Shown one piece after another: positions 1-8,271 of a stretch of DNA of 40,429 nt. Position 1 is the stretch's first letter. Each line of letters begins with the position of its first letter. A program made the position numbers and the translations under genes. Under the pieces are notes generated by a model. The model did no database searches. It was not told the DNA's origin and saw only the letters and a program-made list of their open reading frames with translations. Source of the DNA: an uncultured Verrucomicrobiota bacterium (lineage in GTDB: Bacteria; Verrucomicrobiota; Verrucomicrobiia; Methylacidiphilales; Verrucolacustridaceae); assembly GCA_903956835.1 (NCBI GenBank), contig CAJBOM010000206.1, positions 1-40,429 of the forward strand. The letters are read 5' to 3'.

Positions 1-39
1 TTCCGGAGCCGGGGTGGCATTTCCGTTTTCCGCTTTCAT
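1..39 (-). CDS. 5' end of an unidentified leftward gene (partial)
   Basis: Thirteen codons can be read leftward from an ATG at 39-37 to the window edge, giving MKAENGNATPAPE. A weak GAGAA-type ribosome binding site precedes the ATG. The peptide is too short to assign to any family. The gene would be divergent from the Rrf2 regulator, with about 90 bp between the two starts. The start could equally be chance, because only 39 bases are visible. Confidence 0.35.
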   Translation of the reverse strand, partial: MKAENGNATPAPE

Positions 40-132
40 TGTTCTCAGATTACATGCGCGCGTTGGGGTTGGCAACGGGATGCGCGGATCGGCGGGGTTG
101 ACGTGGGGAATAACCCTCGGGACGATGGGGGG

Positions 133-570
133 ATGGCAGCGACACGAACGACGGAGTATGCGGTAAGGGCTTTGGTGATTTTGGCCTTGGAGGGGGGGGG
201 TGGGCAAGTGAAGCACGCGGCGGCCTTGGCGCAGATGTCGGGGACACCGGCTAAGTTTATGGAGCAGGTGCTAAGACTTTTGCGGAAGGGGGGATTTATC
301 GTGAGCCGGCGGGGTGCGGGGGGTGGGTACGAGTTAGCGCGGGCGGCGGAGAAGATTCGAATGGGGGAGATTGTGAGCTGGGTGGATGGTCAGGGTGGGA
401 GTCCCTCGGAGAAGCGTGGGGATGCGGTGGGTGAAGTGTGGGGAAATCTACAAAAGGATGCGGAGCAGGCGGCCTGGAAAGTTTTGCAGGCAGAGTCGTT
501 GGCGCGGTTGGCGGAGAGAGTACAAGCCAAACTGGCGGCCAAGGGGAAGCTGAACGAGTATCAGATCTGA
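133..570 (+). CDS. Rrf2-family transcriptional regulator lacking cluster cysteines
   Basis: This encodes a winged-helix DNA-binding protein of the Rrf2/IscR family, about 145 residues. The family N-terminus is clear: a T.YAxRAL stretch at residues 5-13, then a wing region 'RGAGGGYELAR' near residues 62-72. I chose the ATG at 133, preceded by a G-rich binding site, over an in-frame GTG at 103, because the family normally begins a few residues before the TxYAxRAL motif. IscR and NsrR hold an iron-sulfur cluster with three cysteines in the C-terminal half. This protein has no cysteine at all, so it cannot sense clusters that way and more likely resembles CymR-type members. It begins a rightward run of four genes. 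The target sites and inducer are unknown. Confidence 0.85.
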   Translation: MAATRTTEYAVRALVILALEGGGGQVKHAAALAQMSGTPAKFMEQVLRLLRKGGFIVSRRGAGGGYELARAAEKIRMGEIVSWVDGQGGSPSEKRGDAVGEVWGNLQKDAEQAAWKVLQAESLARLAERVQAKLAAKGKLNEYQI

Positions 571-618
571 TCTGCTCGGCTTGCTCCGCAGAGGATTTAG
601 CCCAATAGTATTTTAAGA

Positions 619-1476
619 ATGGCTTGGTCTAATCCATGGCAGAGGTGGGAAGGGGCGGAGGGTCCGATTTTTACGATCGGCGCGGTGCGAGTAGATCTAA
701 CGATTCTTCTGGTGGGGGTGCACACGGCGGCGATGGCGGTGGGGGCGATTCTGACGGCCTCGGGGCTTGGGGGCTGGGTGACGGCGGCGGTATTTACTCC
801 TGCGGCGTTGCAGGAAGGCCATGTCTGGACCTTGCTGACTTATCCTTTTGTTCATGATATTCGGCAGGAGGGGATCTGGTTTGCGATGGAGATGCTGATG
901 TTTTTCTGGTTTGGGCGGGAGGTGGAGTCGGCGATTGGGCGGAAGCCGCTAGGGTGGCTTTACGTGGCGTTGGCGGTGGTGCCGGCGTTAATTTTGGCGG
1001 GGTTGGCGCCGTGGTTGGGTTCGGGGGTTTTGGCGGGTTCGAGTGCGATTAGTTTCGCGGTGTTTCTGGCTTTTTGCGCTTTGCATCCTGGGGCACAATT
1101 TTTCATTGGTTTGTCTGCGCGTTGGGTGGGTTGGATTTTATTGGCGGTGTACAGTTTGACGTATTTTGCGGGGCGGGACTGGTCGGGCGGGGTGCAGTTG
1201 TGGGCTACGGCGGTTTTGGCGGTGGGTTGGGTACGGCGGGGTGGGGTAGATTGGCCGAGCATTTCCTTCCCGTCTCGGCGCAAAAAAGCAGGGAAAGCGA
1301 AGGGTGGTCTAGGGAAAAAGGTGGTGGGAGTGTTGCCCCTAGAAAAGGTGGATCCGATTCTGGAAAAGATTTCGCGTGAGGGAATGGGATCTTTAACTGC
1401 GGCGGAGCGGAAGCTTTTGGAAGATGCGCGTAAAAAACTGATGTCGAAAGACCGATCGAGTGATTCGTTGCGTTAA
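619..1476 (+). CDS. Rhomboid-family membrane protein, probably catalytically altered
   Basis: A 285-residue protein with about six hydrophobic segments between residues 25 and 207, followed by a basic linker and a conserved cytoplasmic tail (about 238-275, 'LEKISREGMGSLTAAERKLL'). That tail is typical of rhomboid proteins of Bacteroidota and Verrucomicrobiota (DUF6576-like). Active rhomboid proteases use a Ser in a GxSG motif and a His in a later helix. Here the GxSG position reads GSSA (140-143). The expected His in the helix around residues 190-205 ('GGVQLWATAVLAVGW') is absent. It may therefore be a pseudoprotease that binds but does not cut membrane proteins. A -10-like TAGTAT ends seven bases before the ATG and there is no evident ribosome binding site. 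Confidence 0.75.
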   Translation: MAWSNPWQRWEGAEGPIFTIGAVRVDLTILLVGVHTAAMAVGAILTASGLGGWVTAAVFTPAALQEGHVWTLLTYPFVHDIRQEGIWFAMEMLMFFWFGREVESAIGRKPLGWLYVALAVVPALILAGLAPWLGSGVLAGSSAISFAVFLAFCALHPGAQFFIGLSARWVGWILLAVYSLTYFAGRDWSGGVQLWATAVLAVGWVRRGGVDWPSISFPSRRKKAGKAKGGLGKKVVGVLPLEKVDPILEKISREGMGSLTAAERKLLEDARKKLMSKDRSSDSLR

Positions 1477-1485
1477 GGTAAAGCG

Positions 1486-1992
1486 ATGTCACCTTCCCCA
1501 GTCGGCGAGACCTGCAAAAGGGTGGATGGGGCGAATTGGAAGCCGCGAGAGAAGGCAACGCTTTGTTTTATAATTGAGAATGGTAAAATTTTGTTAATCG
1601 AGAAGAAGCGTGGGTTGGGGGCGGGTAAAGTGAATGGGCCTGGGGGAAGGATCGAGGTGGGGGAGACGGCAGAGCAGGGGGCGATACGGGAGACGCAGGA
1701 GGAGGTGGGGCTTACCCCGACGGGAATGGAGTGGGCGGGGGAGTTGAGTTTTCAATTCCGAGACGGGTACTCTTTGCACGTGGAGCTATATCGGGCGTCG
1801 GGCTGGACGGGGGAGTTGATGGAGACGGATGAGGCAAAGCCCTTCTGGTGCTCGACGAATGAGATTCCCTATGGACGGATGTGGGCGGACGACGAGCAGT
1901 GGATGCCGCGGTTATTGGCGGGAGAAAAATTTCGGGGTTGGTTTGAGTTTGATGGAGATTGGATGGAGTGGTTTCGAATGGAGGTGGCATGA
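1486..1992 (+). CDS. Nudix hydrolase resembling MTH1/NUDT1 (oxidised nucleotide diphosphatase)
   Basis: A 168-residue protein with a complete Nudix box at residues 54-76 (G-x5-E60-x7-R68-E69-x2-E72-E73-x-G-L). Outside the box it matches human MTH1 more than E. coli MutT. The 'MWADDEQWMP' stretch (W133, D135, D136) corresponds to the Trp117/Asp119/Asp120 substrate pocket of MTH1, and 'EKFRGWFEFDG' matches the MTH1 strand that follows. The likely role is hydrolysis of oxidised purine nucleoside triphosphates such as 8-oxo-dGTP or 2-OH-dATP to monophosphate, which keeps the nucleotide pool clean. About 20 residues precede the domain, so the true start could lie slightly downstream. The stop codon overlaps the next gene's ATG (ATGA), which suggests translational coupling. 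Confidence 0.85.
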   Translation: MSPSPVGETCKRVDGANWKPREKATLCFIIENGKILLIEKKRGLGAGKVNGPGGRIEVGETAEQGAIRETQEEVGLTPTGMEWAGELSFQFRDGYSLHVELYRASGWTGELMETDEAKPFWCSTNEIPYGRMWADDEQWMPRLLAGEKFRGWFEFDGDWMEWFRMEVA

Positions 1993-3008
1993 GTCGGACG
2001 GTACTGGTGACGGGAGCGGCGGGATTTATTGGCTATCACCTAAGTGAGCGTCTTCTGGGTCAAGGGGATCGGGTGGTGGGGTTGGACAATCTGAACGATT
2101 ACTATGATCCGAAATTAAAAGAGGCGCGGTTGGCGAGGTTGCGACGAAGTGCTGAGTTTCGGTTTTTGAAGGTGGATTTGGGAGATCGGACGGGAGTGGA
2201 AAAAATTTGGCAGGAGGTGAAGCCTGAAGTGGTGGTGCATTTGGCGGCGCAAGCGGGGGTGCGCTATAGTTTGACCCATCCCCACGCCTATGCGCGGAGT
2301 AATTTAGAGGGGATGTTGGATGTTTTGGAGGCTTGTCGGGCGGAGAAGACGGGTCACTTGATCTTTGCGAGTTCTAGCTCGGTTTATGGGCTGAATCAGA
2401 GTCTGCCTTTTTCGGAGAGGGACAATGTGGATCACCCGGTTTCGTTGTATGCAGCGACAAAAAAGGCGAATGAGTTAATGGCGCACTCCTATGCTCATCT
2501 CTATGGGATTCCGTGCACGGGATTGAGATTCTTCACGGTGTACGGTCCTTGGGGTAGGCCGGATATGGCCTATTATAAGTTCACTCAATCGATTTTGAAG
2601 GGCGAAGCGATCGAGCTTTATGGGGAAGGGAAAATGCTGCGAGATTTTACCTATGTGGACGATATTGTGGAGGCGGTGGCTCGTTTGACGGTCAAACCGG
2701 CGAAGGGCAATCCGGAGTGGGATGGGCGGAAGCCAGATCCTGCGACGAGTTTGGCTCCATATCGAATTTACAATATCGGAAATAACCAGCCGGTGGAGTT
2801 GCAGCGTTTTGTACGGGCAATCGAAACGGCGACAGGGAAGAAGGCGAAGGTGGTGATGAAGCCTGTTCCCGCGGGGGATGTTTTAGCGACCTCGGCGAAG
2901 GTGGATGATTTGGTGGAGGCGGTTGGGTTTCGGCCGAGGACGACGATTGAGGAGGGGATGAAAAAGTTTGTCGATTGGTATCGGGAATTTGCGGAGGTGA
3001 AGTTTTAG
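1989..3008 (+). CDS. NAD-dependent epimerase, UDP-glucuronate 4-epimerase type
   Basis: A short-chain dehydrogenase-type sugar nucleotide epimerase of about 339 residues. The N-terminal NAD-binding GxxGxxG is at residues 9-15. A NDYYDP segment follows the second beta strand and is characteristic of UDP-glucuronate/UDP-galacturonate 4-epimerases. The catalytic Tyr154-x3-Lys158 is present as YAATK, with the usual Ser-rich stretch ahead of it ('FASSSSVYG'). The reaction would interconvert UDP-glucuronate and UDP-galacturonate for envelope polysaccharide. The ATG at 1989 overlaps the Nudix stop codon and directly precedes the Rossmann strand, so I prefer it to an upstream TTG at 1959. Its stop codon interlocks by four bases with that of the converging YkgJ-type gene. 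Confidence 0.88.
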   Translation: MSRTVLVTGAAGFIGYHLSERLLGQGDRVVGLDNLNDYYDPKLKEARLARLRRSAEFRFLKVDLGDRTGVEKIWQEVKPEVVVHLAAQAGVRYSLTHPHAYARSNLEGMLDVLEACRAEKTGHLIFASSSSVYGLNQSLPFSERDNVDHPVSLYAATKKANELMAHSYAHLYGIPCTGLRFFTVYGPWGRPDMAYYKFTQSILKGEAIELYGEGKMLRDFTYVDDIVEAVARLTVKPAKGNPEWDGRKPDPATSLAPYRIYNIGNNQPVELQRFVRAIETATGKKAKVVMKPVPAGDVLATSAKVDDLVEAVGFRPRTTIEEGMKKFVDWYREFAEVKF

Positions 3009-3328
3009 ACGATTTCGGTCGCTTGGCAGATATCGCGCCAGCCAGGGAAGTTCCAGGCATTGGGAAAGCCGCGGCACTGGTCGGGTTTGACGGGTTGAAT
3101 TTGGCAATCTTGACCATCGAGGAAGACGCAGGCGCCGTCGGGTTGATCGATAAGGGAGAGACCGCGGCGGTCGGAGCGAAGTCGGGTATATTTCTCGATG
3201 AAGAGGTCCTGTTTCATTTTAAGGAAAGAGGCGATGGCACTGATTTCGGCATCGCTGACTTTGACATCGCCAGGCCAGCGGCAGCAGTTGGTGCAGCGTT
3301 CGCAAAGGTATTTGGGGGGTTTTTTCAA
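3005..3328 (-). CDS. YkgJ-family cysteine cluster protein
   Basis: A 107-residue protein with the YkgJ (PF03692) cysteine pattern: CxxCxxCC at residues 9-16, then 'GACVFL', 'DCQIQPVKPDQCRGFP' and a last Cys near the C-terminus. These residues are thought to bind zinc or an iron-sulfur cluster. No reaction is firmly established for the family. It lies ten bases downstream of the NCS2 permease on the same strand, so the two are probably co-transcribed. Its 3' end overlaps the end of the epimerase gene by four bases. Confidence 0.85.
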   Translation of the reverse strand: MKKPPKYLCERCTNCCRWPGDVKVSDAEISAIASFLKMKQDLFIEKYTRLRSDRRGLSLIDQPDGACVFLDGQDCQIQPVKPDQCRGFPNAWNFPGWRDICQATEIV

Positions 3329-3338
3329 ATTAAAATTC

Positions 3339-4892
3339 TTAGGGGTGGGTCTTTTCGCGAGGATTATTTCGATGGAGAAAAAATAGTCCGAAGAGCACGA
3401 GGCTTGTGGCGATGTAAGCGAGGGTAAATGAGGGGCAGACCCACCAACCGGTAAGGGCTTGGGCTCCTTCGGGGGTTAAGGTGACGCCGTGGATTAGGCC
3501 GAGGCTGGAGAGGCAGGCGGAGACGAGGGCGACGCTGGCGGCAGCGAGAAAACGGTGGTCGATGACAAAGGCCACCATAGCGGCGAGAAGAATGCTGGAT
3601 AAGAGGAATCCTTGGCTGAGGGCGAAGAGGCCAGAGATGACGAGGTCGCCACTGGATTGGGTGGCGACAAGGGAGAGGGAGGAGCCAGCGGAGCGGACGG
3701 TTGTTTCAACAATAAGAGCGGCCCAACCCGCAAGGCAGGGGATGAGTCCGACGGCGACAGCGAGGGCGTGTTTGGCGGGAGTATCGGAAAAGGCTTGGGC
3801 GGTGATGACGATTCCTACCCAAAGAAGAATGCCGAGGGTGACTTCGAGGGGGATGAAGCGGAGGACGAGCCCAGTTGCGCCTGAGAGGCAAATTAGGGCG
3901 AGGAGGATGCCGTTGACGGTGGAGTAACCGGTGCGGGCGCCCATGGCTTTCCAGCCTGGATGGCCGATGTAGATGGTGGTGGGAAAAGGGCTGCCGAGAA
4001 AAGCGGCAAGAAGGGTGGAGAGTCCGTTGACGGAGAGGGAGGAGCGGGTGGCGTAGCGGTCGCCGGAGGCTTCGGCGCTTTCGAGATTTTGGAGGGAGCC
4101 GATGACGTTGAAGAGGGCCATAGGGAAGATGACGGAGAAGAAGGCCCCAGCGCCTTCGCGTTGGAAAAAGGCGAAGAGTTTATCGAAAGCGGGATGAGGA
4201 AGATAGAAGCCGAGTGGGGAAGTGGGCAGAGGTGGAGGGGTGGGGGCGAGTCCGAAGCGGTGGAGAGTCCAAGCGACGAGAGTGCCGAGTAGAATTGCGG
4301 CGAGTCCTGCAGGAATTCCGCGAGGGAGGCGAATTTTTCCGGCGTAGGCGAAGAGGACTAGAAGCATGGGAAAGAGGGCGACAGCGGGGTTGGCATAAAT
4401 TTTGAAAACGAAAGGCATGGCGATGAAGGTGAGGGCGATACCCGCGAGAGGAGCGAGGAGGGCGGCGCGGGGGAGCCAGCGGCGGAGGGGATCAGCGAGG
4501 AAGGCGCCGAGGAGTTCGAGAATTCCACCGACCCAGCAGGCGAAGATGCCAGCGCTCCAGACGAGGTCGGCGTCGTGGGTTTTTTGCCAGAGTGGACCCA
4601 TGATGAGGAAGAGGTAGGCCATGAGGCTGACGGTGTTGATACCGAAGGGGAGGGCGGTGACATCGGTACGACCGGTGCGAAGGGCGAGGCGACGACCTTG
4701 CCAGGCATAGAAGAGATTTCCGACGAGGATGGAGAGGGCGGCGGCGGGCAGGATATGGGAGACAACGATTTCAACGGGAATACCGCAGACGGGCGGGACG
4801 AGTGAGAGAATGAGGAAGAGAAGGAGAAGATTGTCGATGAAAAGACCGACGAGGCCATCGAGGTCTCCTCGTACGAACCAGCGTAGGGGCAT
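3339..4892 (-). CDS. NCS2-family permease (xanthine/uracil/vitamin C type)
   Basis: A strongly hydrophobic protein of about 517 residues with 12 or more predicted membrane segments. The nucleobase-cation symporter-2 fold (PF00860) is suggested by 'ALPFGINTVSLMAYLF' in the first third and 'AEASGDRYATRSSLSVNGLSTLLAAFLGSPFPTT' around the middle, the latter resembling the family's substrate-site region. It probably imports a purine, pyrimidine or related compound by proton or sodium symport; the substrate cannot be read from sequence. I place the start at the ATG at 4892 (MPLRWFVRGDLDG), because upstream in-frame codons encode a Pro/Arg-rich non-membrane stretch that would cross the divergent promoter region. 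The gene is divergent from the phosphohexomutase. Confidence 0.8.
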   Translation of the reverse strand: MPLRWFVRGDLDGLVGLFIDNLLLLFLILSLVPPVCGIPVEIVVSHILPAAALSILVGNLFYAWQGRRLALRTGRTDVTALPFGINTVSLMAYLFLIMGPLWQKTHDADLVWSAGIFACWVGGILELLGAFLADPLRRWLPRAALLAPLAGIALTFIAMPFVFKIYANPAVALFPMLLVLFAYAGKIRLPRGIPAGLAAILLGTLVAWTLHRFGLAPTPPPLPTSPLGFYLPHPAFDKLFAFFQREGAGAFFSVIFPMALFNVIGSLQNLESAEASGDRYATRSSLSVNGLSTLLAAFLGSPFPTTIYIGHPGWKAMGARTGYSTVNGILLALICLSGATGLVLRFIPLEVTLGILLWVGIVITAQAFSDTPAKHALAVAVGLIPCLAGWAALIVETTVRSAGSSLSLVATQSSGDLVISGLFALSQGFLLSSILLAAMVAFVIDHRFLAAASVALVSACLSSLGLIHGVTLTPEGAQALTGWWVCPSFTLAYIATSLVLFGLFFLHRNNPREKTHP

Positions 4893-4983
4893 AGATTGGG
4901 GATAGCGGAGAGGGTGCGGTGGGTGCGAGCGAAACCTCGGATTGGAATCTCGCCTAGGAAGAGTGGGCTGGGTAGAAGGGATT

Positions 4984-6918
4984 ATGGGGAACGACAAAAT
5001 AGTTGATCAAGTGGCTGGGGCGGTGGTGGCAGGCCATCTTTCGGCTGAATCGGGGGAAAATATAAAGAAAACCTTCGTGGGTGGTAAGGAGGGGAGTTTG
5101 GAGCAGGTGAGTCTGGGTGCACTGGTGGGCGCAGGGGAGTGGGGAGAGTTGAGCGATCGGTTTTTTCGGAGGTTGGCCTTTGGGACGGGAGGGCTACGTG
5201 GGCGGACGATTGGGCAGGTGGTGACGGATGCGGAGAGGGGGAGGGTGGCGGAGTTGGGTAGGCCCGAATTTCCGGCGGTGGGAACGAACTGTATGAATTA
5301 TGAAAATGTGGCGAGGGCGACGGAGGGGTTGGTGAATTATTTAAAAAAATCTTTTCCGAAAGAAGTGCCGAGCGTGGTGTTTGCGCATGACACGAGATTT
5401 TTCTCCAATGAATTTGCGAAGTTGGCCGCGAGGACGGTGGTGGCGGCTGGGGGGACAGCGTATCTTTTTGCGGAGGATCGTTCGACGCCTGAGCTTTCTT
5501 TTGCGGTGCGATATTTGGGAGCACAGGCGGGGGTGGTGGTGACGGCGAGTCACAATCCGTCCCATGATAATGGGTATAAGGTTTATTTTTCGGATGGGGC
5601 ACAGATTGTGGAGCCGCATGCGTCGGGAATTATTCGGGAGGTGGAGTCGGTACTTGAGCCTGAGGTGAATCCGCAGGCGAAAGCGGGCGGAAAAGTGGTG
5701 AGGATCGGAAAGGAGATCGATGAGGTCTATTTGGAGGCCTTGCAAGAGTTGGTGATTGAGGGGGAGATGTTAAAAAAAGAGGGGACTAATTTGCGGGTGG
5801 TGTTTACGCCTTTGCATGGAACAGGGGTGAGGATTGCGCCCCATTTACTGGAGAGAGCGGGGGTGAAGGTTTCGTTGGTAAAAGAGCAAGCGGTGGGGGA
5901 TGGAAGATTTCCGACGGTGAAGTCCCCCAATCCCGAGAATGGGGAGGCGTTGGCGATGGGGATTGAGCAGGCGAAGAGGGAGAAGGCGGATCTGGTGGTG
6001 GCGACCGATCCGGATGGGGATCGGATGGGGGTGGCAGTACGGGATGGGAGTGGAAATTACCCACTGTTGACGGGAAACCAGATCGGGTCGTTATTGGCGG
6101 CGTATCGGATGGAGCGAATGCGGGCACGGGGCTGGATTCCACCTGGGCAGGAGAAGAGCTGTTGTTTGATTAAAACTTTTGTAACCACCGATTTGCAGAA
6201 GGAGTTGGCGAGATCGGCTGGGATGAAGTGTGTGGAGACGTTAACCGGGTTTAAATATATTGGAGAGAAGTTGGGTGTGTATGAAAAGGAGGCGGGGGGG
6301 CGGGGCAAGATGGGGGCGGAGGAGTGGAGAAAGAAAAGGATGGAGAAGAGTACCTTTTTCGTTTTTGGTGGGGAGGAGAGCTACGGGTACAGCGGTGGGG
6401 ATTTTGTGCGGGACAAGGATGCGAATGGGGCGACATTGATGTTGGCGGAGGTGGCGGCGTGGGCAAAGTCGCATGGGCGGAACTTATTGGAGGAGATGGA
6501 CGAAATTTATCGGAAGCATGGGCTTTATTTGGAGAAGTTGGGGACATTAGAGATGCCCGGGGCGGAGGGGGCGAAGCAGATTGCGCAGGCGGTGGGTAGT
6601 TATCAGAAGAGTCCGCCAGAGTTGTGGGGAGGGAGGAAGGTGGTGGGGGTGCAGGATTATGAGAAGGGGTTGCATCGGGATGTGGATGGGAAGGAGATTC
6701 CGAAGGAGCGGATGTTGATGTTTGATTTGGGAGAGGGATATCGGGTGGCGGTGCGAGCATCGGGCACGGAACCGAAGATGAAGTGCTATTTCTTTGGGAA
6801 ACGGAATGTGGGGGCAAATGAGGATTTGGCTAAAGCAAAGAGGGAACTGGCCGGCGAGATAGAAAAACTTTGGGAATGGACGCGACAGGACGCAGTGCGG
6901 AGGGCGCAGGCTGTTTGA
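4984..6918 (+). CDS. Phospho-sugar mutase (phosphoglucomutase/phosphomannomutase family)
   Basis: A 644-residue alpha-D-phosphohexomutase with all four signature loops: the catalytic serine loop TASHNP (187-192, Ser189 phosphorylated), the magnesium loop DPDGDR (342-347), the sugar-specificity loop GEES (463-466) and the phosphate-binding loop RASGTEP (591-597). The N-terminal 'FGTGGLRG' matches the PgcA-type long mutases. It interconverts hexose 1- and 6-phosphates, most likely glucose, feeding glycogen, nucleotide sugar or glycolytic metabolism. I chose the ATG at 4984 because a good purine-rich binding site (GTAGAAGGG) precedes it. The 3' end overlaps the start of the downstream SLC13 carrier gene. 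Confidence 0.92.
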   Translation: MGNDKIVDQVAGAVVAGHLSAESGENIKKTFVGGKEGSLEQVSLGALVGAGEWGELSDRFFRRLAFGTGGLRGRTIGQVVTDAERGRVAELGRPEFPAVGTNCMNYENVARATEGLVNYLKKSFPKEVPSVVFAHDTRFFSNEFAKLAARTVVAAGGTAYLFAEDRSTPELSFAVRYLGAQAGVVVTASHNPSHDNGYKVYFSDGAQIVEPHASGIIREVESVLEPEVNPQAKAGGKVVRIGKEIDEVYLEALQELVIEGEMLKKEGTNLRVVFTPLHGTGVRIAPHLLERAGVKVSLVKEQAVGDGRFPTVKSPNPENGEALAMGIEQAKREKADLVVATDPDGDRMGVAVRDGSGNYPLLTGNQIGSLLAAYRMERMRARGWIPPGQEKSCCLIKTFVTTDLQKELARSAGMKCVETLTGFKYIGEKLGVYEKEAGGRGKMGAEEWRKKRMEKSTFFVFGGEESYGYSGGDFVRDKDANGATLMLAEVAAWAKSHGRNLLEEMDEIYRKHGLYLEKLGTLEMPGAEGAKQIAQAVGSYQKSPPELWGGRKVVGVQDYEKGLHRDVDGKEIPKERMLMFDLGEGYRVAVRASGTEPKMKCYFFGKRNVGANEDLAKAKRELAGEIEKLWEWTRQDAVRRAQAV

Positions 6919-8240
6919 AGTCAAAGCTCCGCTGGTTCCTACTGGGGTTGGGGTTTGCCGGGGCAGCGGCCTGTCTGTTGATGGACGGGGCGTGGGATTC
7001 CAATCGGCGGATGGCGGCCGCTCTGTTGGCGATCGCGGCAACTCTCTGGTTCACGGAGGTGGTGCCTCCTTTTGCGACCGGCCTGCTGGTCATTTTGGTC
7101 GGCTCGATCTTTCTGGCTCGGCCGCTAGGCGATCCGGAACTTTTTCTTCGGCCGTTGGCTAGTCCGGTTATCGCCCTCTTTTTTGGAGGACTGGTCCTGG
7201 CGCTGGCGCTAGCCAAGCGGGGTTTGGACCGGAGAATGGCTGCATTAGTATTGGGCCGATGGGGAAAAAACTCAGACCGACTGTTGTGGGCGGTGTTGGG
7301 ATTTACGGGGCTGACCTCGATGTTTCTTTCGAATACGGCCACAACCGCACTGATGATGGCGATGTTGGCGCCGTGGTTGGATGCGCCTGAGCACAATCCC
7401 AACCAGAAAAGGCGTTTAGGTTTGGCGGTGGCGATGGCGGCAAGCATCGGGGGTATGGCCACGGTTATCGGCAGTCCGACCAATGCCGTGGCCGCTGGTT
7501 ATCTTTCAGCAAACCAGCACTCGCTCACGTTTGTCGGCTGGATGGCGTGGGGTTTGCCATTGGTCTTGGTGCTGCTGGGCGTGACTGGTTGGATATTGGG
7601 GTGGGCCATTCGGGTTCCGCCCGAGGCTGCTCCGATGCTGGCCACTTCGGAAAAGTCACTCAATCGTGGAGATGTATGGGTGATCGGCACGGGCGCGGTG
7701 ACAGTGATGCTGTGGATGATGGACGGATGGCACGGGTTGCCGGCAGCCTATGTCGCCCTCATTCCCGTCTGCGTCTTTTTTATCTCGGGGATCCTGACGC
7801 CGGCCGATCTGCGCAAGCTGGACTGGGATGTGCTCCTCCTGATCGCGGGGGGATTCGCGCTTGGTTCCGCACTGGAGAAAAGCGGTTTGGCCGGAGACGT
7901 GGCACAGGTTTTGTCGCGCGGGGAGCAAGCCTGGCAGGTGGCGCTTTCGCTGGGTGGGTTGGCGTTGTTTCTTTCTGTTTTCATGTCGAACACGGCGGCG
8001 GCCAGCCTGCTGGTGCCGATCGCCGGATCTGTCGGGGTAATGGACACGATCCACGCGGTACTGCTGACCGCCTTTTGCTGCTCATTGGGGATGAGTCTGC
8101 CGGTGAGCACGCCACCCAACGCACTGATGCATTCGCGAGGCTGGGTGCAGACGCGGGATCTCATGGTCTATGGAACGCTGATCTCGCTAATCGCCCTTAG
8201 TGGAATGGTAGCCCTAGTCGCGCTCATGGGCGGTAGTTGA
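6876..8240 (+). CDS. SLC13/DASS-family sodium:dicarboxylate or sulfate carrier
   Basis: A membrane protein of about 454 residues with two repeated halves. Each half carries the Ser-Asn-Thr hairpin motif of the DASS family: 'FLSNTATTALM' near residue 155 and 'FMSNTAAASLLVPIA' near residue 375. In VcINDY these loops bind the carboxylate and sodium ions. Likely substrates are C4-dicarboxylates or citrate; sulfate or phosphate cannot be excluded. The start is uncertain: ATG at 6876 and TTG at 6915 (which overlaps the mutase stop as TTGA) are both possible. Codon use differs visibly from the neighbours, with more CTG, GCC and ATC and less of the G-rich bias, which hints at acquisition by transfer. 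Confidence 0.88.
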   Translation: MDATGRSAEGAGCLKSKLRWFLLGLGFAGAAACLLMDGAWDSNRRMAAALLAIAATLWFTEVVPPFATGLLVILVGSIFLARPLGDPELFLRPLASPVIALFFGGLVLALALAKRGLDRRMAALVLGRWGKNSDRLLWAVLGFTGLTSMFLSNTATTALMMAMLAPWLDAPEHNPNQKRRLGLAVAMAASIGGMATVIGSPTNAVAAGYLSANQHSLTFVGWMAWGLPLVLVLLGVTGWILGWAIRVPPEAAPMLATSEKSLNRGDVWVIGTGAVTVMLWMMDGWHGLPAAYVALIPVCVFFISGILTPADLRKLDWDVLLLIAGGFALGSALEKSGLAGDVAQVLSRGEQAWQVALSLGGLALFLSVFMSNTAAASLLVPIAGSVGVMDTIHAVLLTAFCCSLGMSLPVSTPPNALMHSRGWVQTRDLMVYGTLISLIALSGMVALVALMGGS

Positions 8241-8265
8241 GTCTTTTAACTTTGGGCGATACTTT
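8237..8265 (+). promoter_or_regulatory. Candidate promoter of sufE (leaderless arrangement)
   Basis: A TTGAGT hexamer at 8237-8242, a 17-base spacer and TACTTT at 8260-8265 lie just before the sufE ATG at 8272. Transcription would start at or next to the ATG. The six intervening bases (TCCTTT) are pyrimidines, so there is no ribosome binding site. Confidence 0.4.
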
Positions 8266-8271
8266 TCCTTT

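Noticed and set aside
133-570. The Rrf2 protein as an IscR that controls the suf operon.
   Set aside because: It has no cysteine to hold a cluster, it lies eight kilobases away, and the suf region carries a Fur-type box rather than an IscR-type site.
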